DNA of 64,000 nt from Gammaproteobacteria bacterium (GCA_018826895.1 JAHJYA010000004.1:1-64000), one strand, 5' to 3'; counted from the first letter of the stretch, positions 33,974 through 45,000 are shown. Numbers and translations are program-made. Notes: generated by a model not told the origin, from the letters alone.

Positions 33974-35113
33974 TTACTTGATCGTCAGAGCGACCAGGTT
34001 GCCACCGTTGCCATAGGCATACAGCCAGTCACCGACCACCAGCGGACGAGCCCGCAGGCCATCGCTGTCGATGCGGATACGGCCGACGAAACGCCCGTCT
34101 ACCTGGCTGATCAGGTGCAGATAACCCTCCAGATCGCCAAAGGCCACGTAGCTGGAGAATACTTCTGGTGCCGACAGTTGCCGACGAGCCAGCGCATCGT
34201 TGCTCCACAATGCCGACGCCGAACGCTCGTCGATACCTTCAACGGTACCGCTGGCCATATTGACGTAAACGGTGCCGAAACCCTGGGCCACGCCCACCGA
34301 GCTGGAGGCTTCGCGCTGCCACAGCATGCGCCCGCTTTCCAGGTCCAGCGCCGCTACACGGCCCTGATAGCTGACCGCATACAGAGTGCCGCCGGACAGC
34401 AGCAGACCGCCGTCGATGTCGACCACGCGATCCAGTTCGGAACGGCCTTGCGGGATGGCCACACGCTGCTCCCATACTGGGATGCCGCGCTGCGCATCAA
34501 GGGCAATGACCTTGCCAGTCGACAATCCGGCTACGGCCAGACGATTGGTCAACACCGGGCTACCGGTGCCACGCAGAGTCAGCACGGCCGGGGTGTTCTC
34601 GAAGATCCAGCGCTGGCTACCGGTGCTGGCATCCAGGGCGATCAGCCGATCATCCTGGGTTTGCACCAGCACGATATCGCCATTCACTGCTGGCGGCGCC
34701 AGCACTTCACTGGTCACCCGCGCACGCCACTTCTCTTCACCGCTGTAGGCATCCAGGGCGATCACATCGCCCTTCAGGGTGCCGACCAGTACCAGGCCGT
34801 AGCCTGCACCGATAGCCCCGGACACTGGCAGATCGAGTTCTTCTTTCCAGTTGACCTTGCCGGTGATGCGATCCATGGCGACAACCAGGCCTTCCACGTC
34901 GGCAGCGAAGATCTGCTCGCCATCGACTGCCGGGACCAGCATATTGAATGTCTCGCCCTGGCCTTCGCCAATCGAACGACTCCATTCCTTTTGCAGCACC
35001 ACTTCTTCTTCGAAGTCGGGCAGTTCGGCCGGGGGCAGTTCCTTCTTGCTATTGCTGCTGCAACCCACGACCAGAACGGCCAGGGCCAGCAGTGCCGCAT
35101 TCTTCCAACGCAT
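33974..35113 (-). CDS. bamB: Outer-membrane assembly lipoprotein BamB
   Basis: BamB is a lipoprotein of the BAM complex that inserts outer-membrane proteins. The 379-residue product has a lipoprotein signal with lipobox VVGC followed by SSNSKKELPPAEL. The rest is an eight-bladed PQQ-type beta propeller with repeats such as VIALDAYSGEEKW, LIALDASTGSQRW and VAALDLESGRMLW. I chose ATG 35113 (MRWKNAALL); ATG 35125 overlaps yfgM and is also possible. It lies between yfgM and der, as in other gammaproteobacteria. Confidence 0.95.
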   Translation of the reverse strand: MRWKNAALLALAVLVVGCSSNSKKELPPAELPDFEEEVVLQKEWSRSIGEGQGETFNMLVPAVDGEQIFAADVEGLVVAMDRITGKVNWKEELDLPVSGAIGAGYGLVLVGTLKGDVIALDAYSGEEKWRARVTSEVLAPPAVNGDIVLVQTQDDRLIALDASTGSQRWIFENTPAVLTLRGTGSPVLTNRLAVAGLSTGKVIALDAQRGIPVWEQRVAIPQGRSELDRVVDIDGGLLLSGGTLYAVSYQGRVAALDLESGRMLWQREASSSVGVAQGFGTVYVNMASGTVEGIDERSASALWSNDALARRQLSAPEVFSSYVAFGDLEGYLHLISQVDGRFVGRIRIDSDGLRARPLVVGDWLYAYGNGGNLVALTIK

Positions 35114-35117
35114 CACG

Positions 35118-35762
35118 TCACGCATCCCCTTTCGCCAGGTCGTCGATCTTCATTTGCAGGGCGCCTACCGCGGCGTCTTCCGACAACGCAGCCTTGGCCT
35201 TTTCATACGCAGCATGGGCGTCATCGGTGCGACCGCTCTGTACCAGCAGGTCACCTTTGAGTTCTTCACGGCTGGCCAGGAACGCCTTTTCAGTATCGCC
35301 GTCGAGCAGCGCGAGTGCTTCGTCGGCTTTGTCCTGGGCAGCCAGAACACGGGCCAGACGCTGACGCGCCAGCTCACCAAGGTTGGCATCGGCAGGCTTG
35401 TCGACGATCGCGCGCAGCTCACTGGCGGCATCGTCCAGCTTGCCGGACTCAACCGCGACCTTGGCCACGAACAGGCTGCCGTACTGGGCGTACTGGGTGC
35501 CGCCGAAATCGTTCTTCAGCTGGTTGGCAAACTCCACCACTTTAGCCGTATCGGCCTGGCCACTGGGCGCCAGGGCCGCTTCCAGCAACTGCTGGTAAAC
35601 GATCGACGCGCCTTCGGCCTGGTTGCTCTGATATTTCTGCCAGCCCTGCCAGCCGAATACGCCCACCAGCGCCAACACCACGCCGATCACCAGCGGCATG
35701 CCGTTACGCTGCCACCAGTCCTTGATTACCGCCAGGTCTTCATCATCGGTACGCGAAACCAC
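35118..35762 (-). CDS. yfgM: YfgM-like ancillary SecYEG translocon subunit
   Basis: A 214-residue single-pass inner-membrane protein with a periplasmic TPR domain. The N terminus VSRTDDEDLAVIKDWW is followed by a membrane segment (PLVIGVVLALVGVFGW, about residues 22-38) and then TPR-like helices. In E. coli YfgM joins PpiD at the Sec translocon and passes clients to chaperones. I propose a GTG start at 35762, with AGGAG eight bases upstream; no ATG fits. It follows hisS closely and sits at the bamB 5' end. Confidence 0.88.
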   Translation of the reverse strand: MVSRTDDEDLAVIKDWWQRNGMPLVIGVVLALVGVFGWQGWQKYQSNQAEGASIVYQQLLEAALAPSGQADTAKVVEFANQLKNDFGGTQYAQYGSLFVAKVAVESGKLDDAASELRAIVDKPADANLGELARQRLARVLAAQDKADEALALLDGDTEKAFLASREELKGDLLVQSGRTDDAHAAYEKAKAALSEDAAVGALQMKIDDLAKGDA

Positions 35763-35788
35763 CCCAATACTCCTATTCGCTAAATCGC

Positions 35789-37078
35789 TTAAGCCTGCGT
35801 GGTGCAGGATGCCAGATGATCGGCCAATGCCGACCAGGCGATGCTTTGTTGTTCTCCCTGGCCCCGCAGCGGCTTGCAACCTACCACTTGCTGGGCCAGT
35901 TCGTCTTCACCCAGTACCAGGGCGTAGAGCGCGCCGCTCTTGTCCGCCTTCTTCAACTGGCTCTTGAAACTTCCAGCACCGGCGTTGACCTGCAGGCGCA
36001 AGGCCGGCAAGGCGTCACGCAGGCGCTCGGCCAATGCCAGGGCAGCCAACTCGGCCGGCTCGCCCAGAGCGCACAGGTAAAAATCGACCTGACGGGCAAT
36101 TTCTGCCGGCACTTTACCCAAGGTTTCGATCAACAGCACGAGGCGTTCGATACCCATGGCAAAACCGACCCCAGCGGTAGGCTTGCCACCCATCTGTTCG
36201 ACCAGGCCGTCGTAACGCCCGCCGGCACACACGGTGCCCTGGGAACCGAGTTCGGTGGTGACCCACTCGAACACGGTCTTGCTGTAGTAATCCAGGCCAC
36301 GGACCAGTTTGGGGTTGATCACATAAGGCACACCGGCCGCATCCAGACGCGCCTTCAGGCCTTCAAAATGCACCCGCGACTCTTCATCCAGGTAATCCGC
36401 AAGCTTAGGTGCATTGACCAGCAACGCCTGGGTTTGCGGTGCTTTACTGTCGAGTACCCGCAGCGGATTAGTGCCCATACGGCGCTGGCTGTCTTCGTCA
36501 AGCTGATCGGCATGGGCGGTGAGGAACTCGACTAGCGCATCGCGGTACACCGCACGGGCAGCACTGGTGCCAAGGCTGTTGAGCTCCAGGGTCACCGCAT
36601 CACGGATGCCGAGCATCGCCCACAGGCGCCAGGTCAGCACGATCAGCTCGGCATCGATGTCCGGGCCGTCGATATTGAAGACTTCCACACCAATCTGGTG
36701 GAACTGCCGATAACGCCCCTTCTGCGGACGTTCGTGGCGGAACATCGGGCCGATGTACCAGAGTTTCTGGGTCTGCCCGCCACCGCTCAGGCCGTGCTCG
36801 AGCACCGCCCGCACACAGGCGGCGGTGCCCTCGGGACGCAGGGTCAGGGAATCGCCATTGCGGTCTTCGAAGGTGTACATCTCCTTCTCGACGATATCGG
36901 TGACCTCGCCGATCGAGCGCTTGAACAGCTCGGTGAACTCGACGATGGGCATGCGCATCTGGCGATAGCCGTAACCGTCGAGCAGACCGGCAACGCGACC
37001 CTCAAAGTAGCGCCAAAGCGGCGTCTGATCGGGGAGGATGTCATTCATGCCACGGATGGCTTGCAGGGGCTTGCTCAA
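35789..37078 (-). CDS. hisS: Histidyl-tRNA synthetase
   Basis: Class II aminoacyl-tRNA synthetase charging tRNA-His. The 429-residue protein shows motif 1 (around [13 protein letters not shown]), motif 2 ([16 protein letters not shown]), His[16 protein letters not shown], His[15 protein letters not shown] and motif 3 ([14 protein letters not shown]). A C-terminal anticodon-binding domain occupies the last 100 residues. Its position between ispG and yfgM is the normal Pseudomonas order. Confidence 0.98.
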   Translation of the reverse strand: MSKPLQAIRGMNDILPDQTPLWRYFEGRVAGLLDGYGYRQMRMPIVEFTELFKRSIGEVTDIVEKEMYTFEDRNGDSLTLRPEGTAACVRAVLEHGLSGGGQTQKLWYIGPMFRHERPQKGRYRQFHQIGVEVFNIDGPDIDAELIVLTWRLWAMLGIRDAVTLELNSLGTSAARAVYRDALVEFLTAHADQLDEDSQRRMGTNPLRVLDSKAPQTQALLVNAPKLADYLDEESRVHFEGLKARLDAAGVPYVINPKLVRGLDYYSKTVFEWVTTELGSQGTVCAGGRYDGLVEQMGGKPTAGVGFAMGIERLVLLIETLGKVPAEIARQVDFYLCALGEPAELAALALAERLRDALPALRLQVNAGAGSFKSQLKKADKSGALYALVLGEDELAQQVVGCKPLRGQGEQQSIAWSALADHLASCTTQA

Positions 37079-37106
37079 TTCATTTCCTTAGCGCTACAGA
37101 TGCGCG

Positions 37107-38219
37107 TCAGCCGCGTACGATCACGGCAGCGTCGGCAGCGACCTTCTCGGCGGCCTTCTCGCGGATCAGCTTTTCCAGCTCATCGACCAGATTGTGGTTG
37201 TTCAATTTTTGTGCAGGCTTGCCGTCGATGTAGATCAGGTTGTTCGGCGAACCCCCGGTGAGGCCAATATGCGCCTCCTTGGCTTCGCCGGGACCGTTGA
37301 CCACGCAACCGATCACCGCGACATCGAGCGGCACCAGCAGGTCTTCGACCCGCTGTTCCAGCTCGTTCATGGTCTTGACCACGTCGAAATTCTGCCGCGA
37401 GCAGCTCGGACAGGCGATGAAGTTGATCCCGCGCGAGCGCAGACGCAGCGACTTGAGAATGTCGAAGCCAACCTTGATCTCCTCGACCGGATCGGCCGCC
37501 AGGGAGATGCGGATGGTATCGCCAATGCCATCGGCCAGCAGCATACCCAGGCCCACGGCGGACTTCACCGTACCGGAGCGCAAACCACCCGCCTCGGTGA
37601 TACCCAGGTGCAGGGGCTGCTCGATCTGCTTGGCCAGCAGGCGGTAGGCCGCAACGGCCATGAACACGTCCGAGGCTTTCACGCTGACCTTGAAGTCAGG
37701 GAAGTTCAGGCGGTCCAGGTGCTCGACATGGCGCAACGCGGACTCCACCAGCGCCTCGGGAGTAGGCTCGCCGTATTTCTTCTGCAGGTCCTTTTCCAGG
37801 GAACCGGCATTCACCCCGATACGAATCGGAATGCCTTTGTCGCGCGCCGCCTCGACCACCGCCCTGACCCGGTCTTCGCGACCGATATTGCCGGGGTTGA
37901 TACGCAGGCAGTCGACACCCAGCTCAGCCACGCGCAGGGCGATCTGGTAATCGAAGTGGATGTCGGCGACCAGCGGCACACTGACCTGCTGCTTGATCCG
38001 TCCGAACGCCTCGGCGGCGTCCATGTCGGGGACCGAAATACGCACGATATCGGCGCCGGCATCCTGCAGACGGCGCACCTGGGCCACGGTCGCGGCCACA
38101 TCATTGGTGTCGGTATTGGTCATGCTCTGCACGGCAATGGGGGCATCCCCACCTACCGGCACTGAGCCGACCCAGATCTTGCGCGACACGCGACGCGTGA
38201 TCGGCGATTCGCAATGCAT
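37107..38219 (-). CDS. ispG: 4-hydroxy-3-methylbut-2-enyl diphosphate synthase
   Basis: IspG is the [4Fe-4S] enzyme that reduces MEcPP to HMBPP in the MEP isoprenoid pathway. The 370-residue protein has a TIM barrel ([23 protein letters not shown]) and a C-terminal cluster domain with cysteines in ACPSCSRQ and [11 protein letters not shown]. Cluster supply comes from the isc system encoded upstream. It is located between rodZ and hisS. Confidence 0.98.
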   Translation of the reverse strand: MHCESPITRRVSRKIWVGSVPVGGDAPIAVQSMTNTDTNDVAATVAQVRRLQDAGADIVRISVPDMDAAEAFGRIKQQVSVPLVADIHFDYQIALRVAELGVDCLRINPGNIGREDRVRAVVEAARDKGIPIRIGVNAGSLEKDLQKKYGEPTPEALVESALRHVEHLDRLNFPDFKVSVKASDVFMAVAAYRLLAKQIEQPLHLGITEAGGLRSGTVKSAVGLGMLLADGIGDTIRISLAADPVEEIKVGFDILKSLRLRSRGINFIACPSCSRQNFDVVKTMNELEQRVEDLLVPLDVAVIGCVVNGPGEAKEAHIGLTGGSPNNLIYIDGKPAQKLNNHNLVDELEKLIREKAAEKVAADAAVIVRG

Positions 38220-38222
38220 GGC

Positions 38223-39194
38223 TTACAACCCCAATTTCAGGCGTGCGGTTTCGCCCGAGACGAACGGCGACACGTCGACAGACGTGCCGTTGTAGCTGAC
38301 CTGTGCACCACGGGCATAGCCCAGGCGCAACTCCAGCGGCGCCTTGCCGACCACATCCAGGCTGTCGCCGGCACGCTTGAGCGCACCAAACAAAACTTTG
38401 CCATCGGCGTCGGTAACCTGGGTCCAGCAGTCTGCGGTGAACACCACGCTGACGCGTCCCTGACCGGCGGCGACAGCCGGTGCAGCTTCGCTAGCTGGCG
38501 CGACAGGGGCGGCCTCTGCCGCGGGTGCCGGCACGGCGGGAGCCTCGGCAACAGGCGCTTCGCTGCCTGCAGCGGCGGGAGCATCACCAGGAGCCTCGGC
38601 AGGCGCATCACCGGTGGCTTCCTCGGCAGAAGGCGCCATCGGCAGGCTCAACTCGGCATTGTCCTGGGCAGCAATCACGGCCTGATCTTCGGGCTCATCA
38701 AGCGGGTGAATCTGCGTTGTGCCATCGGCACTGTCGACCACGATATGGCCACTGCCTACCGCGGCGCTCTCGACCTGCCAGCTGCCCTGCTGCTGCCACC
38801 AATAGAAACCAAGCGCGGCCAAACCGGCCAGCAACAGGAAACTCACCACACGCAGGATGTGCTGCGAATAGCGGGCAGGCTCCTCGATGCGACCCAGGCT
38901 GTGCACATTGGCGCCTACCGAATCGGTACCGGTGAATTGGTCGAAATCGATCACCAGGCGTTCCTGGTCGAGCCCCAGCAGCTTGCCGTACGCGCGGACA
39001 TAGCCACGGGCAAAGGTGACGCCGGGCAGCTTGTCGAACGCACCGGCCTCGATCTGTGTCAGGCGCTGGCTCGTCAGATTCAGGCGTGCGGCGACATCCT
39101 CGACGCTCCAGCCCTTCTGTTCACGGGCTTCGCGCAGGGCATCGCCCGGGTTGATCCGCGCGCTGGCGACTACTTCGGGTTGCTGCGCTTTCAT
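38223..39194 (-). CDS. rodZ: Cytoskeletal protein RodZ
   Basis: RodZ links MreB to the cell-wall elongation machinery. The 323-residue protein has a cytoplasmic helix-turn-helix domain (about residues 15-85, LREAREQKGWSVEDVAARLN), a single membrane helix (VVSFLLLAGLAALGFYW, about 115-132), an Ala/Pro/Glu-rich low-complexity linker, and a periplasmic DUF4115 beta domain at the end. Its ATG overlaps the pilF stop by four bases. Confidence 0.94.
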   Translation of the reverse strand: MKAQQPEVVASARINPGDALREAREQKGWSVEDVAARLNLTSQRLTQIEAGAFDKLPGVTFARGYVRAYGKLLGLDQERLVIDFDQFTGTDSVGANVHSLGRIEEPARYSQHILRVVSFLLLAGLAALGFYWWQQQGSWQVESAAVGSGHIVVDSADGTTQIHPLDEPEDQAVIAAQDNAELSLPMAPSAEEATGDAPAEAPGDAPAAAGSEAPVAEAPAVPAPAAEAAPVAPASEAAPAVAAGQGRVSVVFTADCWTQVTDADGKVLFGALKRAGDSLDVVGKAPLELRLGYARGAQVSYNGTSVDVSPFVSGETARLKLGL

Positions 39195-39952
39195 CGTTGC
39201 TCCGACAAATATTGCTGATACTCCGGCGTACCGGGATAAAGACGTCTCAACTGCAGCCCCAGGCTGGCAGCGCGATCACGATCTTCGAAGATCGTCGCCA
39301 GACGCGTACCCAGCAACAGGCTGGCCGGGGTCTGCTCGCTCAAGCTGCTGAACGCATCGTAATAGCGCTTGGCGTCCACATAGTTTTTGTCTTCGTAGGC
39401 CATCACTGCCAACTCAAACTGAGCCCGAGGCTGACGGCTGTTAAGACGCAGCGAACGCTGGAAATAGGTTCTTGCCTCTTCACGCTGCTTGAGCATCATG
39501 GCGGTCATGCCGAGGTTCTCGAAAATCCGCGAACGCTCGGGGTAAAGCGTGTCCTGAGCGGCCTGCTGATAGCGCTCGTAAGCTTCCTTGTAGCGTTTCT
39601 GTTCGAACAGAAAACTGCCGTAGTTGTTCAACAGACGCGGGTCGTTACGACGCTGGGACAGGGCCTTGAGAAAATGCTCGTCAGCCAGCTTGGGCTCCAT
39701 TTCAATCTGGAACACCAGCGCCAGCGCTGCGTGAGCATCGGCACTTGAGGGATCAAGCTCCAGCGCACTTTTGAGGGGCACCTTGGCGCGCTCGCTGGAG
39801 CCTTGCTGGATGTAACCGATACCGAGCTGAATGTAGGCATCACGTGCCTCGTTGCGACCTTTTTCGGTTCTCATCGGATCGACATCACCCGTCGATACGC
39901 AGCCTGCCAGCAGGCTGGCGGCTAACAAGAACAGCGCTGGGCGCACACTCAT
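39191..39952 (-). CDS. pilF: Type IV pilus pilotin PilF (PilW)
   Basis: PilF is an outer-membrane lipoprotein needed for assembly of the PilQ secretin. The 253-residue protein has a lipobox LLAGC after a short signal and about six TPR motifs (for example AYIQLGIGYIQQGSSERA and PRLLNNYGSFLFEQKRYKEA). It is placed between rlmN and rodZ, the classical Pseudomonas locus. Eleven bases separate it from rlmN and it overlaps rodZ, so the genes are co-transcribed. Confidence 0.94.
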   Translation of the reverse strand: MSVRPALFLLAASLLAGCVSTGDVDPMRTEKGRNEARDAYIQLGIGYIQQGSSERAKVPLKSALELDPSSADAHAALALVFQIEMEPKLADEHFLKALSQRRNDPRLLNNYGSFLFEQKRYKEAYERYQQAAQDTLYPERSRIFENLGMTAMMLKQREEARTYFQRSLRLNSRQPRAQFELAVMAYEDKNYVDAKRYYDAFSSLSEQTPASLLLGTRLATIFEDRDRAASLGLQLRRLYPGTPEYQQYLSEQR

Positions 39953-39963
39953 GGAAATCCTCC

Positions 39964-41112
39964 CTAGGTTCGATTTGCAGCAGAAAGCGGCGTCTCAGCC
40001 TCACTGTTCAACTGGCGTACGGCAATGTAGCGCTCGCTGCGGCGCGTGCGGTCCATCACCTGCCCGACCAGTTGACCACAGGCAGCGTCAATATCCTCGC
40101 CGCGGGTGGTGCGTACGGTGACATTGTGCCCGGCTTTGTGCAGCAGGTCCTGAAAACGGCGTATGGCATTGTTACTGGGCCGTTCATAACCCGAGTGCGG
40201 GAAGGGATTGAAGGGGATCAGATTGATCTTGCACGGCATATCGGCCAGCAGAGCAATCATCTCCTCGGCGTGCTCGACCTTGTCGTTGACATCTTTAAGC
40301 AGGGTGTACTCGATGGTCAGCACACGCTTCTCACCCAACCGCGCTACATAGCGCTTGCAGGCAGCCAGGAGCATTCCCAGCGGGTATTTCTTGTTGATCG
40401 GCACCAACTGATTGCGCAGCGCATCATTGGGCGCATGCAGCGACAACGCCAGGGAAACGTCGATGACTTCACCCAGCTTGTCGATCATCGGCACCACGCC
40501 CGAGGTAGACAGGGTCACCTTGCGCTTAGAGATGCCATAACCGAGGTCATCCATCATGATCTTCATGGCGGCGACCACGTTATCGAAATTCAGCAGCGGC
40601 TCGCCCATACCCATCATCACCACGTTGGTGACGGCACGGTCGATCTTCGCCGGGACACTGCCGAAGGATTTGCAGGCAATCCACACCTGGCCAATGATCT
40701 CGGCCGCGGTCAAATCGCTGTTGAAACCTTGCTTGCCGGTGGAGCAGAAACTGCAGTCCAGGGCACAGCCAGCCTGTGAGGACACACACAGGGTACCGCG
40801 CGAGCCTTGGGGAATGTACACCGTCTCGACGCAGCTGCCCGACGCCACACGCACTACCCACTTGCGCGTGCCATCGGTAGAAATATCTTCGCTGACCACT
40901 TCCGGGCCGCGAATTTCGGCAGAGGCCTCGAGCTTTTCGCGCAAGGCCTTGCCGACATTGGTCATGGCGGCGAAATCATCGACGCCAAAGTGATGGATCC
41001 ACTTCATGACCTGACCGGCACGGAAACGCTTTTCCCCGATACTGTCGAAGAATTGCTCCATCTCTGCCTGGGTCAAGCCCAGAAGATTGATCTTGCCGGT
41101 CGTTGTGGTCAT
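39964..41112 (-). CDS. rlmN: 23S rRNA/tRNA adenine-C2 methyltransferase
   Basis: RlmN is a radical-SAM enzyme that methylates A2503 of 23S rRNA and A37 of some tRNAs. The 382-residue protein has the cluster motif CALDCSFC (CxxxCxxC), [13 protein letters not shown], and the C-terminal resolving Cys in DIDAACGQL. It needs a [4Fe-4S] cluster, so its position downstream of the isc operon is apt. It follows ndk by 24 bases. Confidence 0.97.
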   Translation of the reverse strand: MTTTTGKINLLGLTQAEMEQFFDSIGEKRFRAGQVMKWIHHFGVDDFAAMTNVGKALREKLEASAEIRGPEVVSEDISTDGTRKWVVRVASGSCVETVYIPQGSRGTLCVSSQAGCALDCSFCSTGKQGFNSDLTAAEIIGQVWIACKSFGSVPAKIDRAVTNVVMMGMGEPLLNFDNVVAAMKIMMDDLGYGISKRKVTLSTSGVVPMIDKLGEVIDVSLALSLHAPNDALRNQLVPINKKYPLGMLLAACKRYVARLGEKRVLTIEYTLLKDVNDKVEHAEEMIALLADMPCKINLIPFNPFPHSGYERPSNNAIRRFQDLLHKAGHNVTVRTTRGEDIDAACGQLVGQVMDRTRRSERYIAVRQLNSEAETPLSAANRT

Positions 41113-41136
41113 GGTTTCACCCTCACTCCATTCGCC

Positions 41137-41568
41137 TTAGCGAATGCGCGCGCAAACTTCGGTGGATGCGAAGAAGTAAGCGATTTCGCGAGCAGCGGAA
41201 GCTTCGGAGTCGGAACCATGAACGGCGTTTTCGTCGATGGACACGGCGAAATCAGCGCGGATGGTGCCGGCAGCGGCTTCTTTCGGGTTGGTAGCGCCCA
41301 TCAGCTCACGGTTTTTGGCGATAGCGTCTTCACCTTCGAGAACCTGAACGATGACCGGACCGGAGGTCATGAAGGCCACCAGGTCTTTGAAGAAGCCGCG
41401 CTCGCTGTGCTCAGCGTAGAAGCCAGCGGCTTCGCGGTCGGACAGCTGCACCATTTTCGAAGCAACGACGCGCAGGCCGGCTTTCTCGAAACGAGTAACG
41501 ATCTCGCCGATTACGTTCTTGGCAACAGCGTCGGGCTTGATGATAGAGAAGGTACGTTGAACAGCCAT
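41137..41568 (-). CDS. ndk: Nucleoside diphosphate kinase
   Basis: Ndk exchanges gamma phosphates among nucleoside di- and triphosphates through a phospho-His. The 143-residue protein begins [15 protein letters not shown] and contains the active-site His in [12 protein letters not shown] precedes ATG 41568. A consensus TATAAT lies within the terminator hairpin just upstream, so ndk may have its own promoter even though it follows iscX. Confidence 0.98.
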   Translation of the reverse strand: MAVQRTFSIIKPDAVAKNVIGEIVTRFEKAGLRVVASKMVQLSDREAAGFYAEHSERGFFKDLVAFMTSGPVIVQVLEGEDAIAKNRELMGATNPKEAAAGTIRADFAVSIDENAVHGSDSEASAAREIAYFFASTEVCARIR

Positions 41569-41606
41569 GTGAAACTCCAGAAACAATTGAGTAAAGCGAA
41601 AAATTA

Positions 41607-41629
41607 AACCCGCGAATTATACGCGGGTT
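41607..41629 (-). terminator. Terminator of the isc operon
   Basis: AACCCGCG-AATTATA-CGCGGGTT forms an 8-bp stem; on the minus strand it is followed by TAATTTTT. It lies between iscX and ndk. The loop encodes TATAAT on the minus strand. Confidence 0.78.
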
Positions 41630-41662
41630 CCGGTTAAATGCGTAGCGCGGTGCCAAGCAGTG

Positions 41663-41863
41663 TCAGTCGGCTTCTTCGATCCAGGCCGCCTGGATCGCCT
41701 CGAGCACCTTTTCCCCCGCACGTTGCGGGTCATCGGCAAACTCGGGAAGCGACACGACCCAGCGATGCAGGTCGACAAAATTGATGTAGCGCGGATCAAC
41801 ATCCGGCTTGCTTTCGGCCAGCTGGATGGCAATTTCCAGCACATCAGTCCATTTCAGGCTCAT
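41663..41863 (-). CDS. iscX: Fe-S assembly protein IscX
   Basis: IscX is a small acidic protein that binds IscS and iron and modulates cluster assembly. The 66-residue product reads MSLKWTDVLEIAIQLAES, then DVDPRYINFVDLHRWV and a C-terminal acidic tail ending WIEEAD. Length and sequence match the family fully. It is the last isc gene, thirteen bases after fdx. Confidence 0.95.
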   Translation of the reverse strand: MSLKWTDVLEIAIQLAESKPDVDPRYINFVDLHRWVVSLPEFADDPQRAGEKVLEAIQAAWIEEAD

Positions 41864-41876
41864 GACAACTCCAGGA

Positions 41877-42218
41877 TCAGTGCGGCGCTTCGGCAGCGTG
41901 ATTCAGCGAATACTTGGGGATTTCGACCGTCAGGTCTTCGTTACCCACAATCGCCTGGCACGACAGACGCGACTGCGCCTCCAAGCCCCACGCCTTGTCG
42001 AGCATGTCCTCTTCCAGCTCGTCCGCTTCATTCAGCGACTCGAAGCCTTCGCGGATCACACAGTGGCAGGTGGTGCAGGCACAGACACCGCCGCAGGCGC
42101 TTTCGATCTCGATGTGGTGCTCATGGGCCACGTCGAGAATCGACGTACCCGGCTCAACATCAACGACCAAACCCTCCGGACACAACACCGCGTGGGGCAG
42201 GAAAATGATCTGCGGCAT
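41877..42218 (-). CDS. fdx: [2Fe-2S] ferredoxin of the isc system
   Basis: An adrenodoxin-type ferredoxin that supplies electrons for cluster assembly on IscU. The 113-residue protein has the ligand loop CGGVCACTTCHC and the fourth Cys in RLSCQAIV. It is located between hscA and iscX, two bases after hscA. Confidence 0.97.
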   Translation of the reverse strand: MPQIIFLPHAVLCPEGLVVDVEPGTSILDVAHEHHIEIESACGGVCACTTCHCVIREGFESLNEADELEEDMLDKAWGLEAQSRLSCQAIVGNEDLTVEIPKYSLNHAAEAPH

Positions 42219-42220
42219 GC

Positions 42221-44086
42221 TTATTCCTCAATCTCGTTAAGACTACGGCCCGCCAGGGCGGCTTTGACCGTAGCGTCCAGGCGCCGCGCAGCGAAGGCGT
42301 CGGTGACCTGAGTCAGGCGTTTGGTCTGCTGTTCGATGGCCAGGCCATCGCTGCCGGCCATCAGTTCGCGCAACTGCTCCATCTGCGCCGCGATGGCGAG
42401 ACGCTCTTCATCATCGAGCAGGCGCTGACCATCAGCTTCCAGGGCGGCCTCGACCGCCTCGAGCAGGCGCTGGGCATCGACCTGCTGCTCGCGCAGCACG
42501 CGCCGAACCTTGTCATCGCTGGCGTTCTGGAAAGAGTCCTGCAACATGCGGGTAATCTCGCCATCGGTCAGCCCGTAGGACGGCTTGACCTGAATGCTTG
42601 ATTCGACGCCCGAAGCTAGCTCGCGGGCCGAGACACTGAGCAGGCCATCGGCATCGACCTGGAAGGTCACACGAATCTTCGCCGCCCCGGCGACCATCGG
42701 CGGAATGCCGCGCAGCTCGAAGCGCGCCAGAGAACGGCAATCGCTGATCAGCTCGCGCTCGCCCTGCAGCACGTGAATCATCATGGCCGACTGGCCGTCT
42801 TTGTAGGTGGTGAACTCCTGGGCGCGCGCCACCGGGATCGTGGTATTGCGCGGAATCACTTTCTCCATCAGCCCGCCCATAGTTTCCAGGCCAAGCGACA
42901 ACGGAATCACATCGAGCAGCAACAGCTCTTCGCCATCGGCGCGCTTGTTACCTGCCAGGGCATCAGCCTGGATCGCAGCACCAATGGCCACCACTTGATC
43001 CGGGTCGATATCGGTCAGCGGCTCGCGCCCGAACAGCTCGGCCACCGCCTGACGCACACGCGGTACACGGGTGGAGCCGCCGACCATGACCACCGCTTCG
43101 ACCTCATCAAGCTCGATACCGGCATCACGGGTAGCGCGACGGCAAGCCTTGAGGCTGCGCGCCAGCATCGGCTCGATCAGCGCATCGAACTGGGCACGGC
43201 TCAGCGCGCCCTGCCACTCGCCATAAACCAGCTGCGCGACGTCCGCGCTGCTGAGCTGCTCCTTGGCATCGCAGGCAGCCTGCAACAGACGGCGCTGCTC
43301 ACCAGGATCGAGATCGGCAGACAAACCTGCCTGCTCGACGATCCAGCCGGCGATCGCGTGATCGAAATCGTCACCACCCAGGGCGCTATCGCCACCGGTG
43401 GCCAGTACCTCGAACACGCCGCCAGTGAGGCGCAGAATGGAAATATCGAAGGTCCCGCCGCCCAGGTCATAGATCGCCACCACGCCCTCGGCGTGCTGAT
43501 CGAGACCATAAGCGACCGCTGCTGCAGTGGGTTCGTTAAGCAGACGCAGAACAGTCAGGCCAGCCAGACGCGCGGCGTCTTTAGTGGCCTGGCGCTGGGA
43601 GTCATCGAAGTAGGCCGGCACAGTGATCACCGCACCAACCAACTCGCCACCCAGCGCCGTCTCGGCGCGCTGGCGCAGCACCTTGAGAATATCGGCCGAC
43701 ACTTCCACCGGGCTTTTCGGGCCCTGGGCGGTGGCAATAAACGGCATGTGCGACTCGCCCTCGACAAAGCGATAGGGCAGTTGATCACCCAATTGCTTGA
43801 CGTCCGCCAGGCCACGCCCCATCAGACGCTTGACCGACAGCACAGTATTCAGCGGATCGCGCGAGGCCTCAGCCTTGGCCTGCGCTCCCACTTCAATGCG
43901 GTCGGCGTGATAGCGCACGGCGGACGGCAGGATGACCTGCCCCTGCTCATCGGAAATAGGCTCACAGAGGCCGCTGCGCATGGCAGCGACCAGCGAATTG
44001 GTGGTGCCCAGGTCGATCCCCACGGCCAGACGACGCTGGTGTGGCTGGGGGCTCTGGCCGGGTTCAGCGATCTGCAGTAAGGCCAT
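42221..44086 (-). CDS. hscA: Hsp70-type chaperone HscA
   Basis: HscA is the dedicated Hsp70 that releases clusters from IscU together with HscB. The protein (about 621 residues) shows [26 protein letters not shown] and [10 protein letters not shown] in its ATPase domain and a substrate domain beginning near residue 390 ([15 protein letters not shown]). ATG 44086 ([11 protein letters not shown]) is preferred; ATG 44092 is two codons upstream. Neither has a strong ribosome site. Confidence 0.97.
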   Translation of the reverse strand: MALLQIAEPGQSPQPHQRRLAVGIDLGTTNSLVAAMRSGLCEPISDEQGQVILPSAVRYHADRIEVGAQAKAEASRDPLNTVLSVKRLMGRGLADVKQLGDQLPYRFVEGESHMPFIATAQGPKSPVEVSADILKVLRQRAETALGGELVGAVITVPAYFDDSQRQATKDAARLAGLTVLRLLNEPTAAAVAYGLDQHAEGVVAIYDLGGGTFDISILRLTGGVFEVLATGGDSALGGDDFDHAIAGWIVEQAGLSADLDPGEQRRLLQAACDAKEQLSSADVAQLVYGEWQGALSRAQFDALIEPMLARSLKACRRATRDAGIELDEVEAVVMVGGSTRVPRVRQAVAELFGREPLTDIDPDQVVAIGAAIQADALAGNKRADGEELLLLDVIPLSLGLETMGGLMEKVIPRNTTIPVARAQEFTTYKDGQSAMMIHVLQGERELISDCRSLARFELRGIPPMVAGAAKIRVTFQVDADGLLSVSARELASGVESSIQVKPSYGLTDGEITRMLQDSFQNASDDKVRRVLREQQVDAQRLLEAVEAALEADGQRLLDDEERLAIAAQMEQLRELMAGSDGLAIEQQTKRLTQVTDAFAARRLDATVKAALAGRSLNEIEE

Positions 44087-44136
44087 GGTCATCAGTGCTT
44101 ATAGGCTGGCGGGCATGCTTCACGGGCACACCGGCA

Positions 44137-44658
44137 TTAATCGTCGAGGCGCTCTTCGAGCTGACGCACCTCTTGGGACAACTTGTCGAGAAACTGCATG
44201 CGGCGCATCAGGCGTTCGGCCTGTTCACGCTGTGCCGGCTCATCCCAGCACTCGGCAAATGCCTCGCTCAACGCCTGCTCGGCGCTTTTCAGGCGACGCT
44301 TGAACGAGGCCACACCTGCCAGATCTGCACTGTCCTGCAAGTCTTCGAGCTCTTCGCGCCACTGCATTTGCTGCATCAGGAACTCGGGGTCCTGCACCGT
44401 CACTTCCAACGGCAACTCCGGCCCGCGCAGGGTCAGCAGGTAGCGCGCGCGCTGCGGCGCACTCTTCAGCGTGCTGTAGGCCTGATTCAGCGAGGCCGAC
44501 TGTTCGAGCGCCAGGCGCTGCTCGCGCTCAGAGGCATCGGCAAAGCGATCCGGATGAACGGCACGCGCCAGTTCGCGGTAACGCACGGCAAGCTGGTCGA
44601 GGTCCAGACGGAAGCTCGGCTGCAGATCAAACAGAGCAAAGTGACAAGGACTTCCCAC
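44137..44658 (-). CDS. hscB: J-type co-chaperone HscB
   Basis: HscB recruits IscU to HscA and stimulates its ATPase. The 173-residue protein has an N-terminal J domain with the HPDRF motif (about residues 35-39) and a C-terminal three-helix IscU-binding domain. The start is GTG at 44658, preceded at five bases by GAGG that overlaps the iscA stop codon (TGAGG), which suggests coupling. Confidence 0.95.
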   Translation of the reverse strand: MGSPCHFALFDLQPSFRLDLDQLAVRYRELARAVHPDRFADASEREQRLALEQSASLNQAYSTLKSAPQRARYLLTLRGPELPLEVTVQDPEFLMQQMQWREELEDLQDSADLAGVASFKRRLKSAEQALSEAFAECWDEPAQREQAERLMRRMQFLDKLSQEVRQLEERLDD

Positions 44659-44665
44659 ACGCGCC

Positions 44666-44989
44666 TCAGATATTGAAGCTTTCGCCGCAGCCGCATTCGC
44701 CGCGCACGTTGGGGTTGTTGAACTTGAAGCCTTCGTTCAAGCCTTCCTTGACGAAGTCCAGCTCGGTACCGTCCAGGTACACCAGGCTCTTGGGATCGAT
44801 GATCACCTTGACCCCGTGGCTCTCGAACACCTGGTCTTCACTGGCGGTCTCGTCGACGAATTCCAGTACATAGGCCAGGCCCGAACAGCCCGTGGTCCGC
44901 ACGCCAAGGCGAATGCCCTCGCCCTTGCCGCGCCCATCGAGCGAACGCCGCACGTGCTGGGCGGCCGCTTCAGTCATGCTGATCGCCAT
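44666..44989 (-). CDS. iscA: A-type Fe-S carrier IscA
   Basis: IscA carries iron or clusters to target proteins. The 107-residue protein has the three conserved cysteines in TTGCSGLAY and GECGCGESF near the C terminus. It lies between iscU and hscB. Confidence 0.97.
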   Translation of the reverse strand: MAISMTEAAAQHVRRSLDGRGKGEGIRLGVRTTGCSGLAYVLEFVDETASEDQVFESHGVKVIIDPKSLVYLDGTELDFVKEGLNEGFKFNNPNVRGECGCGESFNI

Positions 44990-45000
44990 CGAAACCTCCT

